Assembly (NCBI RefSeq): GCF_000423085.1
Contig: NZ_AUHH01000015.1
Location: 1-64,000 of the forward strand
Length of the DNA: 64,000 bases
DNA from: Granulicoccus phenolivorans DSM 17626 = NBRC 107789 = JCM 15570
GTDB lineage: Bacteria > Actinomycetota > Actinomycetes > Propionibacteriales > Propionibacteriaceae
Direction: 5' to 3'
The notes beneath the pieces are model-generated. The model made no database searches. It saw only the letters and a program-made list of their open reading frames with translations, and had not been told where the DNA came from. The position numbers were made by a program, and so were the translations under genes. Shown here one piece after another: positions 37,402 to 49,364 of the stretch. The stretch's first letter is position 1. Each line of letters opens with the position of its first letter.

Positions 37402-37467
37402 GATGCGAAGTAGCCCCTCACAAATCGCCCGAAAAATCGGCCTGTTCCGGGTGTGGAGATACTTTTC

Positions 37468-38292
37468 ATGAAGCAGGACCGTGCCCGCATCCAGGCGGGG
37501 CTGCGCAAGGGTGACCTGATCAGGTTGCTCCCCGGGATCTACGCCTCCGAATTGAGTGCCGAGGCCCTGCTGCGGGCCGTCGCGCAGGTCGATCCCGATG
37601 CGGTGGTGGTGGGTCCGGGCGCGCGCTGGCTGGGGTGGCGACCCGATGCGCCGCCGACCCGCCTCACCGTGGCGAGCAGACGCCGGTTCGGCAGTGCGCA
37701 CATCCGTTCGGTGCAGCGATCGGTGCCGCTGGACTTCCTCGCCGAGGGCCCACTGCGGTTCACCACACCGGCCTACACCGCGGTCGATCTGATCCCCGAT
37801 CTCGGCGGCTCGGTGGTCGACGAGGTGCTGCGGCACAGCGGGACCCAGCAGGGCGCTGCGGCGCGGGCCCGAATGTGGGAAGCACTGGCCGCGATGCCCG
37901 GGCGCCGCCACAACCTGCTGCGGCGACAGATTCTGGAGGACTCGCGCGATCGCCCCTGGTCGGAAGCGGAGCGCCGGCTGCACCGGATCCTGCGCGCGGC
38001 GGGAATCACCGGCTGGCGGACCAATGTGCGGGTACTCGAGCAGGGCTGGATCGTGGATCTGGTCTTCCCGCAGTGGCGGATCGCGATCGAGATCGACGGG
38101 TGGCAGTACCACAGCAGTCACGCGGCGTTCCTCGCCGACCGGGCCAAATCCAACGATCTGGCGGTGGCCGGGTGGCTGGTGTTGCGCCTGACCTGGGAGG
38201 ACCTGGCCGAGCGGGCCCTGCCGTGGATCAGGCAGGCGCTGGCGCTGCGGCAGGGCCGGTCAGCGCCGGCCGCCACGCCGGCGGCGGCCTGA
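37468..38292 (+). CDS. DUF559-type endonuclease-like protein with AbiEi-like N-terminus
   Basis: 274 aa. N-terminal winged-helix-like segment (ARIQAGLRKGDLIRLLPGIYAS) as in AbiEi antitoxin-related proteins; C-terminal DUF559/Vsr-like nuclease fold with RIAIEIDGWQYH, a typical D-x-E/D...E-I-D active-site strand, and VLRLTWEDL. Such proteins are widespread and variably present in actinobacteria, and their biological role is unsettled. ATG 37468 is preferred for its GGAGA; GTG 37453 is upstream in frame. Confidence 0.75.
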   Translation: MKQDRARIQAGLRKGDLIRLLPGIYASELSAEALLRAVAQVDPDAVVVGPGARWLGWRPDAPPTRLTVASRRRFGSAHIRSVQRSVPLDFLAEGPLRFTTPAYTAVDLIPDLGGSVVDEVLRHSGTQQGAAARARMWEALAAMPGRRHNLLRRQILEDSRDRPWSEAERRLHRILRAAGITGWRTNVRVLEQGWIVDLVFPQWRIAIEIDGWQYHSSHAAFLADRAKSNDLAVAGWLVLRLTWEDLAERALPWIRQALALRQGRSAPAATPAAA

Positions 38293-38294
38293 AC

Positions 38295-38732
38295 TCACAG
38301 CGCCCGGCGGTCGTCCTCGATCACGTGCATCGCGGCCTCTTCGGCGGTGGCGCCGGCGCCGTCGATGCCGACGTCCTCGGCGAGCAACTCGGACTCCCGG
38401 TCCTCGCCGGGGTAACCGTGGTTGGTGTCGACCAGTCGCCCCGCCCGGGTGGCCCCGACCTCGCGACCCTCCTCGTGTTCGGCCTCCTCTTCGTCCTCCG
38501 ACCAGGTGTCGATGGGCTCGGGCTCTTCCTGGGGCAACCGGATCTCGATGGTCTCGCCCTGCAACGCCTCGGCGGGGGTGTTCCCGAAGCCCTGGGCCGG
38601 CGACCACCGGTCGGTGGGCACGATGCCTTCGTCCAGGGGATCGCCGACGCCGCGCTCGATCAGGCTGTCTGCGGCATCCAGTTGATCCAGCTGCTCGGAC
38701 TCGTCGGGAATCTCGTAGTCGAACTCACTCAT
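38295..38732 (-). CDS. DUF5709 acidic protein
   Basis: 145 aa, strongly acidic (EEPEPIDTWSEDEEEAEHEEG). Contains LDEGIVPTDRWSP, the GETIEIRLPQEEPE stretch, GRLVDTNHG and C-terminal DVGIDGAGATAEEAAMHVI, which together mark the DUF5709 family of actinobacteria. Probably largely unstructured; role unknown. Convergent with the DUF559-like gene, two bases apart. Confidence 0.8.
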   Translation of the reverse strand: MSEFDYEIPDESEQLDQLDAADSLIERGVGDPLDEGIVPTDRWSPAQGFGNTPAEALQGETIEIRLPQEEPEPIDTWSEDEEEAEHEEGREVGATRAGRLVDTNHGYPGEDRESELLAEDVGIDGAGATAEEAAMHVIEDDRRAL

Positions 38733-38825
38733 GGATCAATCCTGCCACTGCTGTCCGGCGAAATTGGACGATGCGCAATTCGCCGAACCGGCGCGTCGCA
38801 GCGCCACCTCGCATACCGTTATTGC

Positions 38826-39896
38826 ATGGCTGAGGATCCCTTTGATCCGAGGGACACCGGCGATGAGCCGGACTATCCTCCGGCGTACCCCGAAGCGTTC
38901 AGCAACGCGTACCGGGGCATGTTGCTCGGCCTGCTGCTCGGCGATGTCCGCGACCCGACCCAGCGGGTCCTGCAGTCCGGGCCCGCGGTCCAACAGACCT
39001 GCCTGACCGTCGATGCCCTGATCCGCTACGAGGCCTGGCTGGGCAACGATTCCGGCGCGCGCGACCCGATGCCGGAGGTGTCCAGTGCGGTGCTGCGGTG
39101 GGCGGCGATGCAGGGCCTGGTCAAACGTCCGGACCTGCTCAGCGGGTGGGTCAGTCGGGTCACGGTGCTCAATGCGCCGCGCGGCCAGGATCGACCCAGC
39201 GAGCAGGCGCTCCCCGGGCTGACCGTCGGTCGGCAGTGGGCGGCGAACGAGGACACCTCCTCGGTTCCGTTGCTGCGCTGCCTTCCGCTGGCCGGGACCG
39301 CGATCGTGGCCGGCCCCGCCGAGGTCTCCCAGTGGTGCGCCCTGTCCGCGGCCCTCACTCATGGCAATGCCGATGCGCTGATCTCGACCAGTTTTCTCGG
39401 CGTGATGGTCGGGGCCCACCTCACCTCGGTCTTCCGCGAGGGCGCCCAGGAACTGGATCCCGCGACCGCCACCTCTTGGCTGATGCGCGAGCATCCGGGC
39501 TGTGAACTGATCGACCGGGTGATCAGCGTGCTCGCCGACAGTGAGCCCTGGTCGGCCCAGCGCCTGGCCGAGCTCTCCCCCGACCCCTCCGCGGGATCGG
39601 TGCTGATCGGTGCGCTGTACCTGCACCGCCACTTCCGGGGTCAGTCACCCAGCGCCCTGCGTCCCCGCACCCGCTCCGCCGGTGACCCGTACGCCGTGGC
39701 GGCACTCACCGGGGCTCTGCTGGGGCTGGAACGCGGGGTGGACGTCCTCGATGTCGACGAACTGACCCGGCACGAACTGACCTGGCCGATGGACACCCTG
39801 GCCCGGGACTACTGCTCGCTGATGTGGGTGATCCCCAGCGAGTTCGGCTCCCCGGATTCCTACGAGCAGATCCGCGAGCGCTATCCGACCCAGTGA
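38826..39896 (+). CDS. ADP-ribosylglycohydrolase-like protein, probably degenerate
   Basis: 356 aa. The helical ARH/DraG fold is suggested by YRGMLLGLLLGD, LPLLRCLPLAG, ALSAALTHGN and AVAALTGALLG. The metal-ligand stretches normally reading GDALG and TDDT are replaced by GDVRDP and QQTCLTV, so hydrolase activity is doubtful. A TACCGT box (38814-38819) is 6 nt before the ATG (leaderless). Its 3' flank carries ~30-bp repeats. Confidence 0.65.
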   Translation: MAEDPFDPRDTGDEPDYPPAYPEAFSNAYRGMLLGLLLGDVRDPTQRVLQSGPAVQQTCLTVDALIRYEAWLGNDSGARDPMPEVSSAVLRWAAMQGLVKRPDLLSGWVSRVTVLNAPRGQDRPSEQALPGLTVGRQWAANEDTSSVPLLRCLPLAGTAIVAGPAEVSQWCALSAALTHGNADALISTSFLGVMVGAHLTSVFREGAQELDPATATSWLMREHPGCELIDRVISVLADSEPWSAQRLAELSPDPSAGSVLIGALYLHRHFRGQSPSALRPRTRSAGDPYAVAALTGALLGLERGVDVLDVDELTRHELTWPMDTLARDYCSLMWVIPSEFGSPDSYEQIRERYPTQ

Positions 39897-39920
39897 CCGC
39901 GGCCGACGATTCCGCGACAC

Positions 39921-39980
39921 AACCGCACGCCCGGCCCTTCCCGCGACAGCAACCGCACGCCCGGCCCTTCCCGCGACGCG
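39921..39980. repeat. 30-bp tandem repeat, two copies, downstream of the ARH-like gene
   Basis: 39921-39950 and 39951-39980 are near-identical (start AACCGCACGCCCGGCCCTTC). The core TTCCCGCGACAG matches the complement of the CTGTCGC(A/G)GGAA core at 171-340. No gene is present in 39897-40283. Confidence 0.85.
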
Positions 39981-40058
39981 ATCCACCACCCGGCGACACA
40001 GCATCCCTCCGGCGCCTGCTGCAGCAAACGCGGCAAGCATTTCAACCTGCACGACACA

Positions 40059-40109
40059 CGAACCCATCGCAGGAAAGCCCCGGCCGAAACATGCATCGCA
40101 GGAAGGCCC
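40059..40109. repeat. Two copies of TCGCAGGAA-type repeat, period 29
   Basis: CATCGCAGGAAAGCCC (40065-40080) and CATCGCAGGAAGGCCC (40094-40109). With the preceding CGAAC the first matches the 171-340 unit at 19 of 22 positions. It belongs to the same family but in the opposite orientation to the repeats at 39921-39980. Confidence 0.75.
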
Positions 40110-40283
40110 ACCCCGGACCTGACACCCGGCCGCCCCGAAACCCTGCACCGGAATGATGGCCGCCAGAGCCGGAGCGTGCCGCTTCCCGCGACGCCGGCCC
40201 CGATCCGCGCAGCGAAATGCTCCCGCAGGCGCCCGCCGGTCGCGATGCGCCGCATCCACGGCCCGGGCCTACACTGATCGGCC

Positions 40284-40979
40284 GTGACAGATTCCTCCCG
40301 CCCGTTGGTGTACGCCGAGACCGGCTCGCGTTTCTACGCGTACCTGTTGGCGGGGGTGACCATCGTGGTGATCCTGTCCGGGATCGGCGCCTCCAAGGGC
40401 GTCATGATCGGCCCGGTGATCACCGACGGCGCCTTCTTCCTGTTCCCGCTGGCCTACATCCTCGGGGACGTGATCACCGAGGTGTACGGCCCGAACGCCG
40501 CCCGCCGGGCCATCATCGCCGGTTTCGTCGCGAATGTGACCTCGGTCGGGGTCTACCAGTTGATCATCGTGCTGCCCGGCTTCACCGACGACTACGGGGT
40601 GGCCAAACAACACGCCCTGGAAACCGCCCTCGGCCCGGTCTGGCAGGTCGTCCTCGCCGGCCTCCTCGGGTACGCCGCCGGCCAGTCCCTCAACTCCCTG
40701 ACCATGTGGCTGGGCAAACGCCGGCACGGGGAACGCGGTCTGCTCGGCCGACTCGCCGGCGCCACCGGCCTGGGTGAGGCCGTGGACACGATCGTGTTCT
40801 GCACCGTCGCCGCGACCGCGATCGGGATCTCCACGATCGGCCAGTGGGCGAACTACACCTTCTTCGGATTCCTCTACAAGGTGATCGTCCAGTACGCCGT
40901 GATGCCACTCACCGCGCTGGCGATTCGGCGCCTGAAAGTGGCCGAGCCGAGCTACCAGGCCCGCCTGCACCGGGCCTGA
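40284..40979 (+). CDS. yhhQ: Queuosine-precursor transporter, YhhQ family
   Basis: 231 aa, six to seven membrane helices. VUT/YhhQ family features: KGVMIGPVITDGAFFLFPLAYILGD (read as helix 2), a conserved D-V-ITEVYG segment and QWANYTFFGFLYK near the C-terminus. E. coli YhhQ imports preQ0/preQ1, and related proteins take up queuine or queuosine. GTG start, 8 nt after TACACT. It converges on the nucleoside hydrolase-tgt pair, the enzymes that would use the imported compound. Confidence 0.88.
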   Translation: MTDSSRPLVYAETGSRFYAYLLAGVTIVVILSGIGASKGVMIGPVITDGAFFLFPLAYILGDVITEVYGPNAARRAIIAGFVANVTSVGVYQLIIVLPGFTDDYGVAKQHALETALGPVWQVVLAGLLGYAAGQSLNSLTMWLGKRRHGERGLLGRLAGATGLGEAVDTIVFCTVAATAIGISTIGQWANYTFFGFLYKVIVQYAVMPLTALAIRRLKVAEPSYQARLHRA

Positions 40980-41042
40980 GCACACCGGGCCTGAACGCAC
41001 CGGGCCCGACTGCACCAAGCCTGAGGGCACCGGGCCAGAGCG
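40968..41042. repeat. 15-bp tandem repeat spanning the yhhQ stop codon, five copies
   Basis: Copies start at 40968, 40983, 40998, 41013 and 41028, unit CACCGGGCCTGAGCA with changes. The first copy includes the last codons and the TGA of yhhQ. In-frame TGA recurs in copies 2 and 4. The array fills the whole 69-bp gap to the converging hydrolase gene. Confidence 0.9.
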
Positions 41043-41048
41043 TCGGGT

Positions 41049-42013
41049 TCAGCGCTCGCCGGCCCCCAGTGCGGCGATGGCCGCGGCGAGCAGGTCCAGC
41101 ACCCGATGGGGATCCGCCCGATCGACGATCCGGGCGTTCGGCGGATACCCCCACAACCGCCGGGCGTCGCGTACGGTCGTGCCCCGCATCAGCTCCGACT
41201 CGGTCTCCACCCCGACCCATTGCGGGGTCGTCGGCACCGCCAACGCGCCCGCGGCCACCTGCGCGGCGAGCAGATCATGGATCATCGCCAAATACCCGTA
41301 GCCGTACTCCTCATGGAACTCGAAGTAGAACCGCAACGCGTCGGTGAGCAGCCGGGGCACCGGCGCCGCGTCCAGCGCAGCGGTCATCGCGGTCAGTTGC
41401 TGCGGGGTGATCACGATCTGTTCGGTGACCTGCAACGAGCACAGCACGGGCAGCCGGTCCACCGGGCGGCCCTGCCAAGCGGCCAGCACCCGCGCCAACG
41501 CGTGCGGATCGGCCCAGGCGTTGAACTCCGCGCTCGGGGTGGTGTTGCCCGGATGGTCGAACCCGCCGCCCATGATGACCACCGACCCGAGCAGGTCCGG
41601 CAGGTCGGGCTCGGCGTCCAGCGCGACGGCGAGGTTGGTGACCGGCCCGGTCAGCAGCAGCGTGGTTTCGCCGGGGTGGCGGCGTACCTCCTCCAGCCAG
41701 ACCTCCAGCGCCGGCCGCGGCGACAGCGCGCGATTCGGCTCCGGCAGCCGGGCGTACCCGAGACCGGTCGGGCCGTGCGTCTCCGGCACGGTCACCAGCG
41801 GTACGCGCAGCGGCGCCCGGGCCCCCACGGCCACCTCGACATCGTCGCGGCCGCACACCTGCAGCACCCCGAGGGAGTTCGCCGCGGCCTGGTCGGCGTC
41901 GGTGTTTCCCGCGCAGGTGGTCACCGCGACCAGCTCCACCTCCGGTTGCGCGGCCAGCCAGACCAGCGCCAACGCGTCGTCGATGCCGGTGTCGACGTCA
42001 GCGATCAGCCGCA

Positions 42014-42014
<1 letters not shown>
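41049..42014 (-). CDS. Inosine-uridine-type nucleoside hydrolase, candidate queuosine hydrolase
   Basis: 321 aa. IunH-family calcium site D6-x-D8-T-G-x-D12-D13, VIMGG(G), the NAWADPHA segment and a late HDLLA where the family has HDP. It splits the N-glycosidic bond of a ribonucleoside. Its ATG overlaps the tgt stop by one base (TGATG), so it is translated with tgt. Nucleoside hydrolases of this fold (QueK) are known to release queuine from queuosine, and the partnership with tgt and yhhQ makes that the leading hypothesis; ordinary purine or pyrimidine salvage is the alternative. Confidence 0.85.
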
Positions 42015-44611
<2,597 letters not shown>

Positions 44612-44624
<13 letters not shown>

Positions 44625-44675
44625 CGAGGTCGACCAGAAACGAGGTCGACCAGAAACGAGGTCGACCAGAAATCG
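44612..44675. repeat. 16-bp tandem repeat spanning the P450 stop codon, four copies
   Basis: Unit GGTCGACCAGAAACGA at 44612, 44628, 44644 and 44660 (the last ends in ATCG). Copy 1 contains the TAA stop; copies 2-4 have AAA at that place. A period of 16 shifts the reading frame between copies. Confidence 0.92.
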
Positions 44676-44700
44676 GCGCGGCGCACTGCGTCCGCGGCAA

Positions 44701-45426
44701 TCAGTCCGGCCGGCGCAGCTGACCGACCGCGACCACGCCCGCGGTGGAGGTACGCAGCACCCCGTCGCTGATCACGGCCGTCCGGGCCCCGGCGGCGGTC
44801 AACAGCCCGAGCTCGTCGTCCCCGATCCCGCCCTCGGGACCGACCAGCAGCAGCACCCGCTGCCCCGGTTCGGCCGCCGACAGCGGGTCGGTGGCGTCCT
44901 CGTGCAGCACATACACCGCGTCGAAACCGGCGAACTCCGCGACCAGTTGCTTGGTGGTCAGCGGCCCGCGCACCTGCGGGATCCACAGCCGCCGCGACTG
45001 TTTGGTGGCCTCCCGGACGGTGTTCGCCCATTTCCCCAGCGCTTTCGCCGCCCGGTCCCCGGACCATTTCACGATCGACCGGTTCGCCTGCCAGGCGTAC
45101 ACCCCGGCGACGCCGACCTCGGTCAGCATCTCCACGGCCAGTTCGCCGCGGTCGCCCTTGGCCAGGGCCTGGGCGACCCAGACCTCCGGGGCCGGCGCGG
45201 CGGCCACCCGGACCTCCGCCACTTCGATGGTGATGCCCTGCTTGGTCACCTCGGTCACCGGCCCGGTGACCGCCCGTCCGGCGCCGTCGGCCAGGTCGAC
45301 GACCTCACCGGGTTCGATCCGGCGTACCACCGCGGCGTGCCGGCCCTCGTCCCCGCGCAGCGGCACCGCCTGCCCGACCGCCGGGAGCGGCTCGGGCAAC
45401 TCGGTGAGGAACAGCGGCCGGGTCAC
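44701..45426 (-). CDS. rsmE: 16S rRNA (uracil(1498)-N3)-methyltransferase RsmE
   Basis: 241 aa. An N-terminal PUA-like domain and a SPOUT knot domain ([32 protein letters not shown]). Methylates U1498 of 16S rRNA. GTG start overlapping the dnaJ stop by 4 bp, which is the usual actinobacterial arrangement. Confidence 0.94.
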   Translation of the reverse strand: MTRPLFLTELPEPLPAVGQAVPLRGDEGRHAAVVRRIEPGEVVDLADGAGRAVTGPVTEVTKQGITIEVAEVRVAAAPAPEVWVAQALAKGDRGELAVEMLTEVGVAGVYAWQANRSIVKWSGDRAAKALGKWANTVREATKQSRRLWIPQVRGPLTTKQLVAEFAGFDAVYVLHEDATDPLSAAEPGQRVLLLVGPEGGIGDDELGLLTAAGARTAVISDGVLRTSTAGVVAVGQLRRPD

Positions 45427-46589
45427 GACTTGAAGGCATCCCGGACGCGCTCGAAGAAGTTCTTCTCGTGCCGGTCGGGTACCGGTTCGAACTGCTCCTC
45501 GTCCCGGGCCACCGCGAGCTGGCGCAGCAGATCCTTCTGCTCGTCGGTCAGGTCGGTCGGGGTCTGCACCAGGAAGGTGATCCCCAGTTCACCGCGGCCG
45601 CGACCGTCCAGCGACGCGATCCCGCGCCCGGGCACGGCGATCCGGTGCCCGGACTGGGTCCCGGCCGGCACGTCCACCTCCAGCGCGCGATCCTCCTCGG
45701 CGGAGTCGGGCCATTCGGCCTCCAGAGTGTCCAGGCGTACCTCGGTGCCCAGTGCCGCCGCGGTCATCGGCACCTTCACCACCATCTCCAGAGCAGTCCC
45801 ATTGCGACGAAACCGGGGATGCTCGGCCACCTGCACCTCCACATAGAGATCGCCGGCCGGACCGCCCCCGGGGCCGACCTCGCCGTGCGAGTCGAGCCGG
45901 ATCCGGATCCCGTTGTCGACGCCGGCGGGCACCTTGACCTTGATCTCGTGGGTGCTGCGGACCCGGCCCTCGCCGTCGCACTCACCACACGGGTGCGCGA
46001 TCACGCTGCCGTACCCGTGACAGGTGGGGCACGGCTGCACGGTGCGGATATCACCGAGGAAGGACCGCTGTACCCGGGTCACATCGCCGGCGCCCTTACA
46101 GGTCTTGCACTGCTCCGGCTGGGTCCCGTCGGCCGCACCGGTGCCCTGACACTTCGGGCAGACCACCGCGGTCTCGACGTTCAGCGGTTTGACCGTCCCG
46201 AACGCGGCCTCCCACAGCTCCAGGCGGACCCGGATCAGCGCGTCCTGGCCCCGTCGGGTACGCGACCGCGGCCCGCGCGGCGCCTGCTGGCCGAACATCG
46301 CATCGACGAGGTTGGTGAAGTCGAAGCCACCGGAGGCGTCGAACCCGCCGAAACCGCCACCCATCCCGCCATTGCCGCGCGGGTCACCGCCCCGGTCGTA
46401 GATCGAACGCTTGCGGTCGTCGGAGAGCACGTCATAGGCCTCCTGGATCGACTTGAACTTCTCATCCGCACCCGGCTCGGTGTTCACGTCGGGGTGATAC
46501 TGCATCGCGAGGCGGCGGTACGCCTTCTTGATCGCTTCCGCCGACGCATCGCGCGCCACCCCGAGGGTCTGGTAGTAGTCAGAACTCAT
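45423..46589 (-). CDS. dnaJ: Chaperone DnaJ
   Basis: 388 aa. J domain with HPD (residues 32-34), a Gly/Phe-rich linker, four CxxCxGxG zinc motifs ([32 protein letters not shown]) and the C-terminal peptide-binding domain. Stimulates DnaK. It is in the hrcA-dnaJ-rsmE operon (DnaJ2 type) rather than beside dnaK. Starts 9 bp after hrcA. Confidence 0.96.
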   Translation of the reverse strand: MSSDYYQTLGVARDASAEAIKKAYRRLAMQYHPDVNTEPGADEKFKSIQEAYDVLSDDRKRSIYDRGGDPRGNGGMGGGFGGFDASGGFDFTNLVDAMFGQQAPRGPRSRTRRGQDALIRVRLELWEAAFGTVKPLNVETAVVCPKCQGTGAADGTQPEQCKTCKGAGDVTRVQRSFLGDIRTVQPCPTCHGYGSVIAHPCGECDGEGRVRSTHEIKVKVPAGVDNGIRIRLDSHGEVGPGGGPAGDLYVEVQVAEHPRFRRNGTALEMVVKVPMTAAALGTEVRLDTLEAEWPDSAEEDRALEVDVPAGTQSGHRIAVPGRGIASLDGRGRGELGITFLVQTPTDLTDEQKDLLRQLAVARDEEQFEPVPDRHEKNFFERVRDAFKS

Positions 46590-46598
46590 GCGTGTCCA

Positions 46599-47609
46599 TC
46601 ATCCTTCACTGAGGAACCGGCCGACGTAGCGCGCGACCGCGCGTACCGAGGCGATTGTCGAGGGATAGTCCATCCGGGTCGGGCCGACGATACCGAGGGT
46701 GGCCCAGGTGTCCGGGGCGTTCCCATATCCGGCGGCCACCATCGAGGTGGACTGCAACTGCTCGAAGGGGTTCTCCCGCCCGATCCGGACGGTCACCTCG
46801 TCCCCGGAGGCCGCCTCCCCGAGCAGGCGCAGCAGCACCACCTGCTCCTCCAGGGCCTCCAGCACCGGCGCGATGGTCGACTCGAAGTCTTCCCCGAACC
46901 GGGTGAGATTGGGTACGCCGCCGACCACGACCCGGGTGTCGCCGGCCAGGCCGAGCATCTCGATGACCGCGGCCACCACCACCCGGGCGCTGGGCCGCAG
47001 CGGCGGATCGAACTGCTCCCCCAGGGTCTCCAGCACGGTCAGCGCCTCGGCGGTCGCCAGGCCGACGACGGCCTTGTTGATCCGGTTCTTCACCCGGGTC
47101 AGGTCGTCCTCGCCGAGGTTGAGCAGCAGGTTGCGCTGCTCGACCTTGCCGGTGGAACTGATCGCGATCACCAGTGTGCGGTCCGGGGACAGGGAGAGCA
47201 GTTCGATATGGCGGACCGAGGAGTTCGACAGGATCGGATACTGCACGATCGCGACCTGTTGGGTGGCCCGGGCGAGCAGGCGTACGGTCCGGGCGACGAT
47301 GTCGTCCAGGTCGGCCGCACCGGACATGAACGTGGTGATCGCCCGCTTCTCCGCACCGGACAACGGCTTGATCTCGGCCAACTGGTCGACGAACAGCCGG
47401 TAGCCCTTGTCGGTCGGGATCCGGCCGGCGGAGGTGTGCGGCTGCATGATGTAGCCCTCCTCCTCCAGCACGGCCATGTCATTGCGGATGGTGGCCGGGG
47501 AGACCCCGAGGTTGTGCCGCTCGACCAGCGCCTTCGAGCCGACCGGCTCGCGCGAATCGACGTAATCGGTCACGATGGCGCGCAGCACCTGACGTTTGCG
47601 GTCGTCCAT
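46599..47609 (-). CDS. hrcA: Heat-inducible transcriptional repressor HrcA
   Basis: 336 aa. N-terminal winged helix (VERHNLGVSPATIRNDMAVLEEEGY), then the HrcA dimerisation and inserted domains. Represses heat-shock genes by binding CIRCE; a CIRCE element lies 34 bp upstream. ATG 47609 follows GGAGGGAAC. Confidence 0.96.
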   Translation of the reverse strand: MDDRKRQVLRAIVTDYVDSREPVGSKALVERHNLGVSPATIRNDMAVLEEEGYIMQPHTSAGRIPTDKGYRLFVDQLAEIKPLSGAEKRAITTFMSGAADLDDIVARTVRLLARATQQVAIVQYPILSNSSVRHIELLSLSPDRTLVIAISSTGKVEQRNLLLNLGEDDLTRVKNRINKAVVGLATAEALTVLETLGEQFDPPLRPSARVVVAAVIEMLGLAGDTRVVVGGVPNLTRFGEDFESTIAPVLEALEEQVVLLRLLGEAASGDEVTVRIGRENPFEQLQSTSMVAAGYGNAPDTWATLGIVGPTRMDYPSTIASVRAVARYVGRFLSEG

Positions 47610-47642
47610 CGTTCCCTCCTGTCGTTCCCGGCTCGATGCGGC

Positions 47643-47669
47643 TTGGCACTCACCGGTACCGAGTGCCAG
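47643..47669. promoter_or_regulatory. CIRCE operator
   Basis: TTGGCACTC-N9-GAGTGCCAG, differing from the consensus TTAGCACTC-N9-GAGTGCTAA at one position on each side, symmetrically. It lies between hrcA and the divergent MBL-hydrolase gene, whose start is 10 bp away. A TACACT -10 for hrcA overlaps its right arm on the minus strand. Confidence 0.92.
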
Positions 47670-47679
47670 TGTAATCCTT

Positions 47680-48537
47680 ATGGCAACACACACCACACCG
47701 ACCGAATCCGAGAGCGCATGGCGGGAGGTGGCCGCCGGCGTCCACCTGCTCACCGCCGAACCCGACACGGTGACGATCGGGCTGGTGGTGGGCAGCGAGG
47801 CCGCCGTCCTGATCGATACCGGCTCGACTCCGGCCCAGGGGGCGCGGCTGCGGGCCCGGGTCGCCGAGGTGACCGACGTGCCGCTGGTGGCCGCGGTGAT
47901 CACCCACGGGCACCGGGATCACTGGTTCGGGCTGGCCGGGGTGGACGTGCCCGGGTACGGCCATGAGTCGCTGGTCGACCTGGCGGCCGCGCCGGACCCG
48001 GAGCTGCAGACCGGCCTGGCCCGCGCGGGGCTCACCGCCGCCGAGCTGCGGGCGCCGGAGCATCCGGTGTCCCTGGCCGGGGTCGTTGCGTTGGGTGACC
48101 GCCGGGTCGAGCTGATCTTTGTCGGGGCGGGTCACAGTCGCTCCGACCTGGTCGCGCTGGTCCCGGGCGAGGGCGAGCGGCCGACGGTGATCTTCGCCGG
48201 GGACCTGGTGGAGTCGTTGCCCGAGGAGCAGCCGACCCCGCAGATCGGCCCGGACGCCGACCTCGGGTCCTGGGTGGATGCGGTCGGACAGTTGATGGGG
48301 CTGGCCGGCGACGCGATCATCGTCCCCGGGCACGGCGCCCCGGTCGATGCGCGCTTCCTCGACACCCAGGGTGGCGATCTCGCCCAGACCCGGTTCCTCG
48401 CGCAGCAACTGGCGGCCGACGGCGTACCGCTGGCGGAGGCGGAGCACCGCGGCGAGTGGCCGCTGCCCTGGGCCGCGATCGAACCCGGGGTCCGTCAGGT
48501 CTACGCCGGGATCCCCAAGCGCCTCCCGCTGATCTGA
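47680..48537 (+). CDS. Metallo-beta-lactamase-fold hydrolase
   Basis: 285 aa. ITHGHRDHWFG is the HxHxDH zinc motif; GAGHSRSD supplies the third histidine, FAGDLVE the bridging Asp and PGHGAP the last His. A broad hydrolase family; no closer function assigned. Start at ATG 47680, immediately after CIRCE, so HrcA could also affect this gene. Confidence 0.85.
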   Translation: MATHTTPTESESAWREVAAGVHLLTAEPDTVTIGLVVGSEAAVLIDTGSTPAQGARLRARVAEVTDVPLVAAVITHGHRDHWFGLAGVDVPGYGHESLVDLAAAPDPELQTGLARAGLTAAELRAPEHPVSLAGVVALGDRRVELIFVGAGHSRSDLVALVPGEGERPTVIFAGDLVESLPEEQPTPQIGPDADLGSWVDAVGQLMGLAGDAIIVPGHGAPVDARFLDTQGGDLAQTRFLAQQLAADGVPLAEAEHRGEWPLPWAAIEPGVRQVYAGIPKRLPLI

Positions 48538-48540
48538 GCC

Positions 48541-49314
48541 TCAGGTGTGCAGACCGGCGCGGGCGAGCTCCCAGATCTCCGCGTCGGCGGCGGCCAGCAG
48601 CGGCGGGACGTGGGAGACGGCCCGATAGTCCTCACCGTCGAAACTGCGCGCCACCCCGCCGGCCTCGGTGAGCAGCAGGGTGCCCGGGACGTGGTCCCAG
48701 GGCTTCATGCCGCGGTAGAGGATGAAGTCCACCGCGCCCTCGATGAGTTTGGGATAGTCGACCCCGCAGCACAGCCAGGTCAGCCCGATCGGCTGGGCGA
48801 CCCCGGCGGGTTGCTGTCCGATCCAGCGGCGGTGCGAGGTCGCCCCGGAGATCGTCTGTCGATCCCGGGTGCCCACGTGCAGCGGTTCCCCGTTGCGGCG
48901 GGCCCCGGCGCCCTTCTCGGCCACATAGGCGACCTGGTGTTCGGGCTGCCAGATCCAGCCGCGGACGGTTTCCCCGCGCTGCACCTCCCCGACCATCACC
49001 GCGTAGTCGTCCTTGCCGTTGACGAAGTTCTTGGTGCCGTCGATCGGATCGATCACGAAGGCGTGCTCGGCGTGGGCGAGCCCGGTCAGCAGGCCGGGAT
49101 CGGCGGCGGTCGCCTCCTCCCCGACGATCACTGCCTGCGGGTAGGCGGCGCGCAGCGCGGCCTCGATCCGGTCCTCGGATTCCCGGTCGGCGATGGTGAC
49201 GAAATCGCCGGGGTTCTTCTCCGCGATCTCGTCGGTGGCCAGCTTGCGGAAGCGGGGCCGGACGACCTCGTCGGCCACGTCACGAAGAAGGTCGAGGACT
49301 TCGTCGGTCTGCAT
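48541..49314 (-). CDS. Inositol monophosphatase-family phosphatase (HisN or IMPase)
   Basis: 257 aa. Metal sites GEEAT and DPIDGTKNFV, plus MKPWDHVPGTLLLTEAGG. In actinobacteria this subgroup includes histidinol-phosphatase HisN and inositol-1-phosphatase; hisI and ino1 are both within 12 kb, so either is credible. ATG 49314 is 7 nt after CACAAT (49327-49322). Confidence 0.85.
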   Translation of the reverse strand: MQTDEVLDLLRDVADEVVRPRFRKLATDEIAEKNPGDFVTIADRESEDRIEAALRAAYPQAVIVGEEATAADPGLLTGLAHAEHAFVIDPIDGTKNFVNGKDDYAVMVGEVQRGETVRGWIWQPEHQVAYVAEKGAGARRNGEPLHVGTRDRQTISGATSHRRWIGQQPAGVAQPIGLTWLCCGVDYPKLIEGAVDFILYRGMKPWDHVPGTLLLTEAGGVARSFDGEDYRAVSHVPPLLAAADAEIWELARAGLHT

Positions 49315-49364
49315 GGCCTCGATTGTGCCAGGGTTCAGCGACGGCGCGGCAATCGCTCGCCCGC

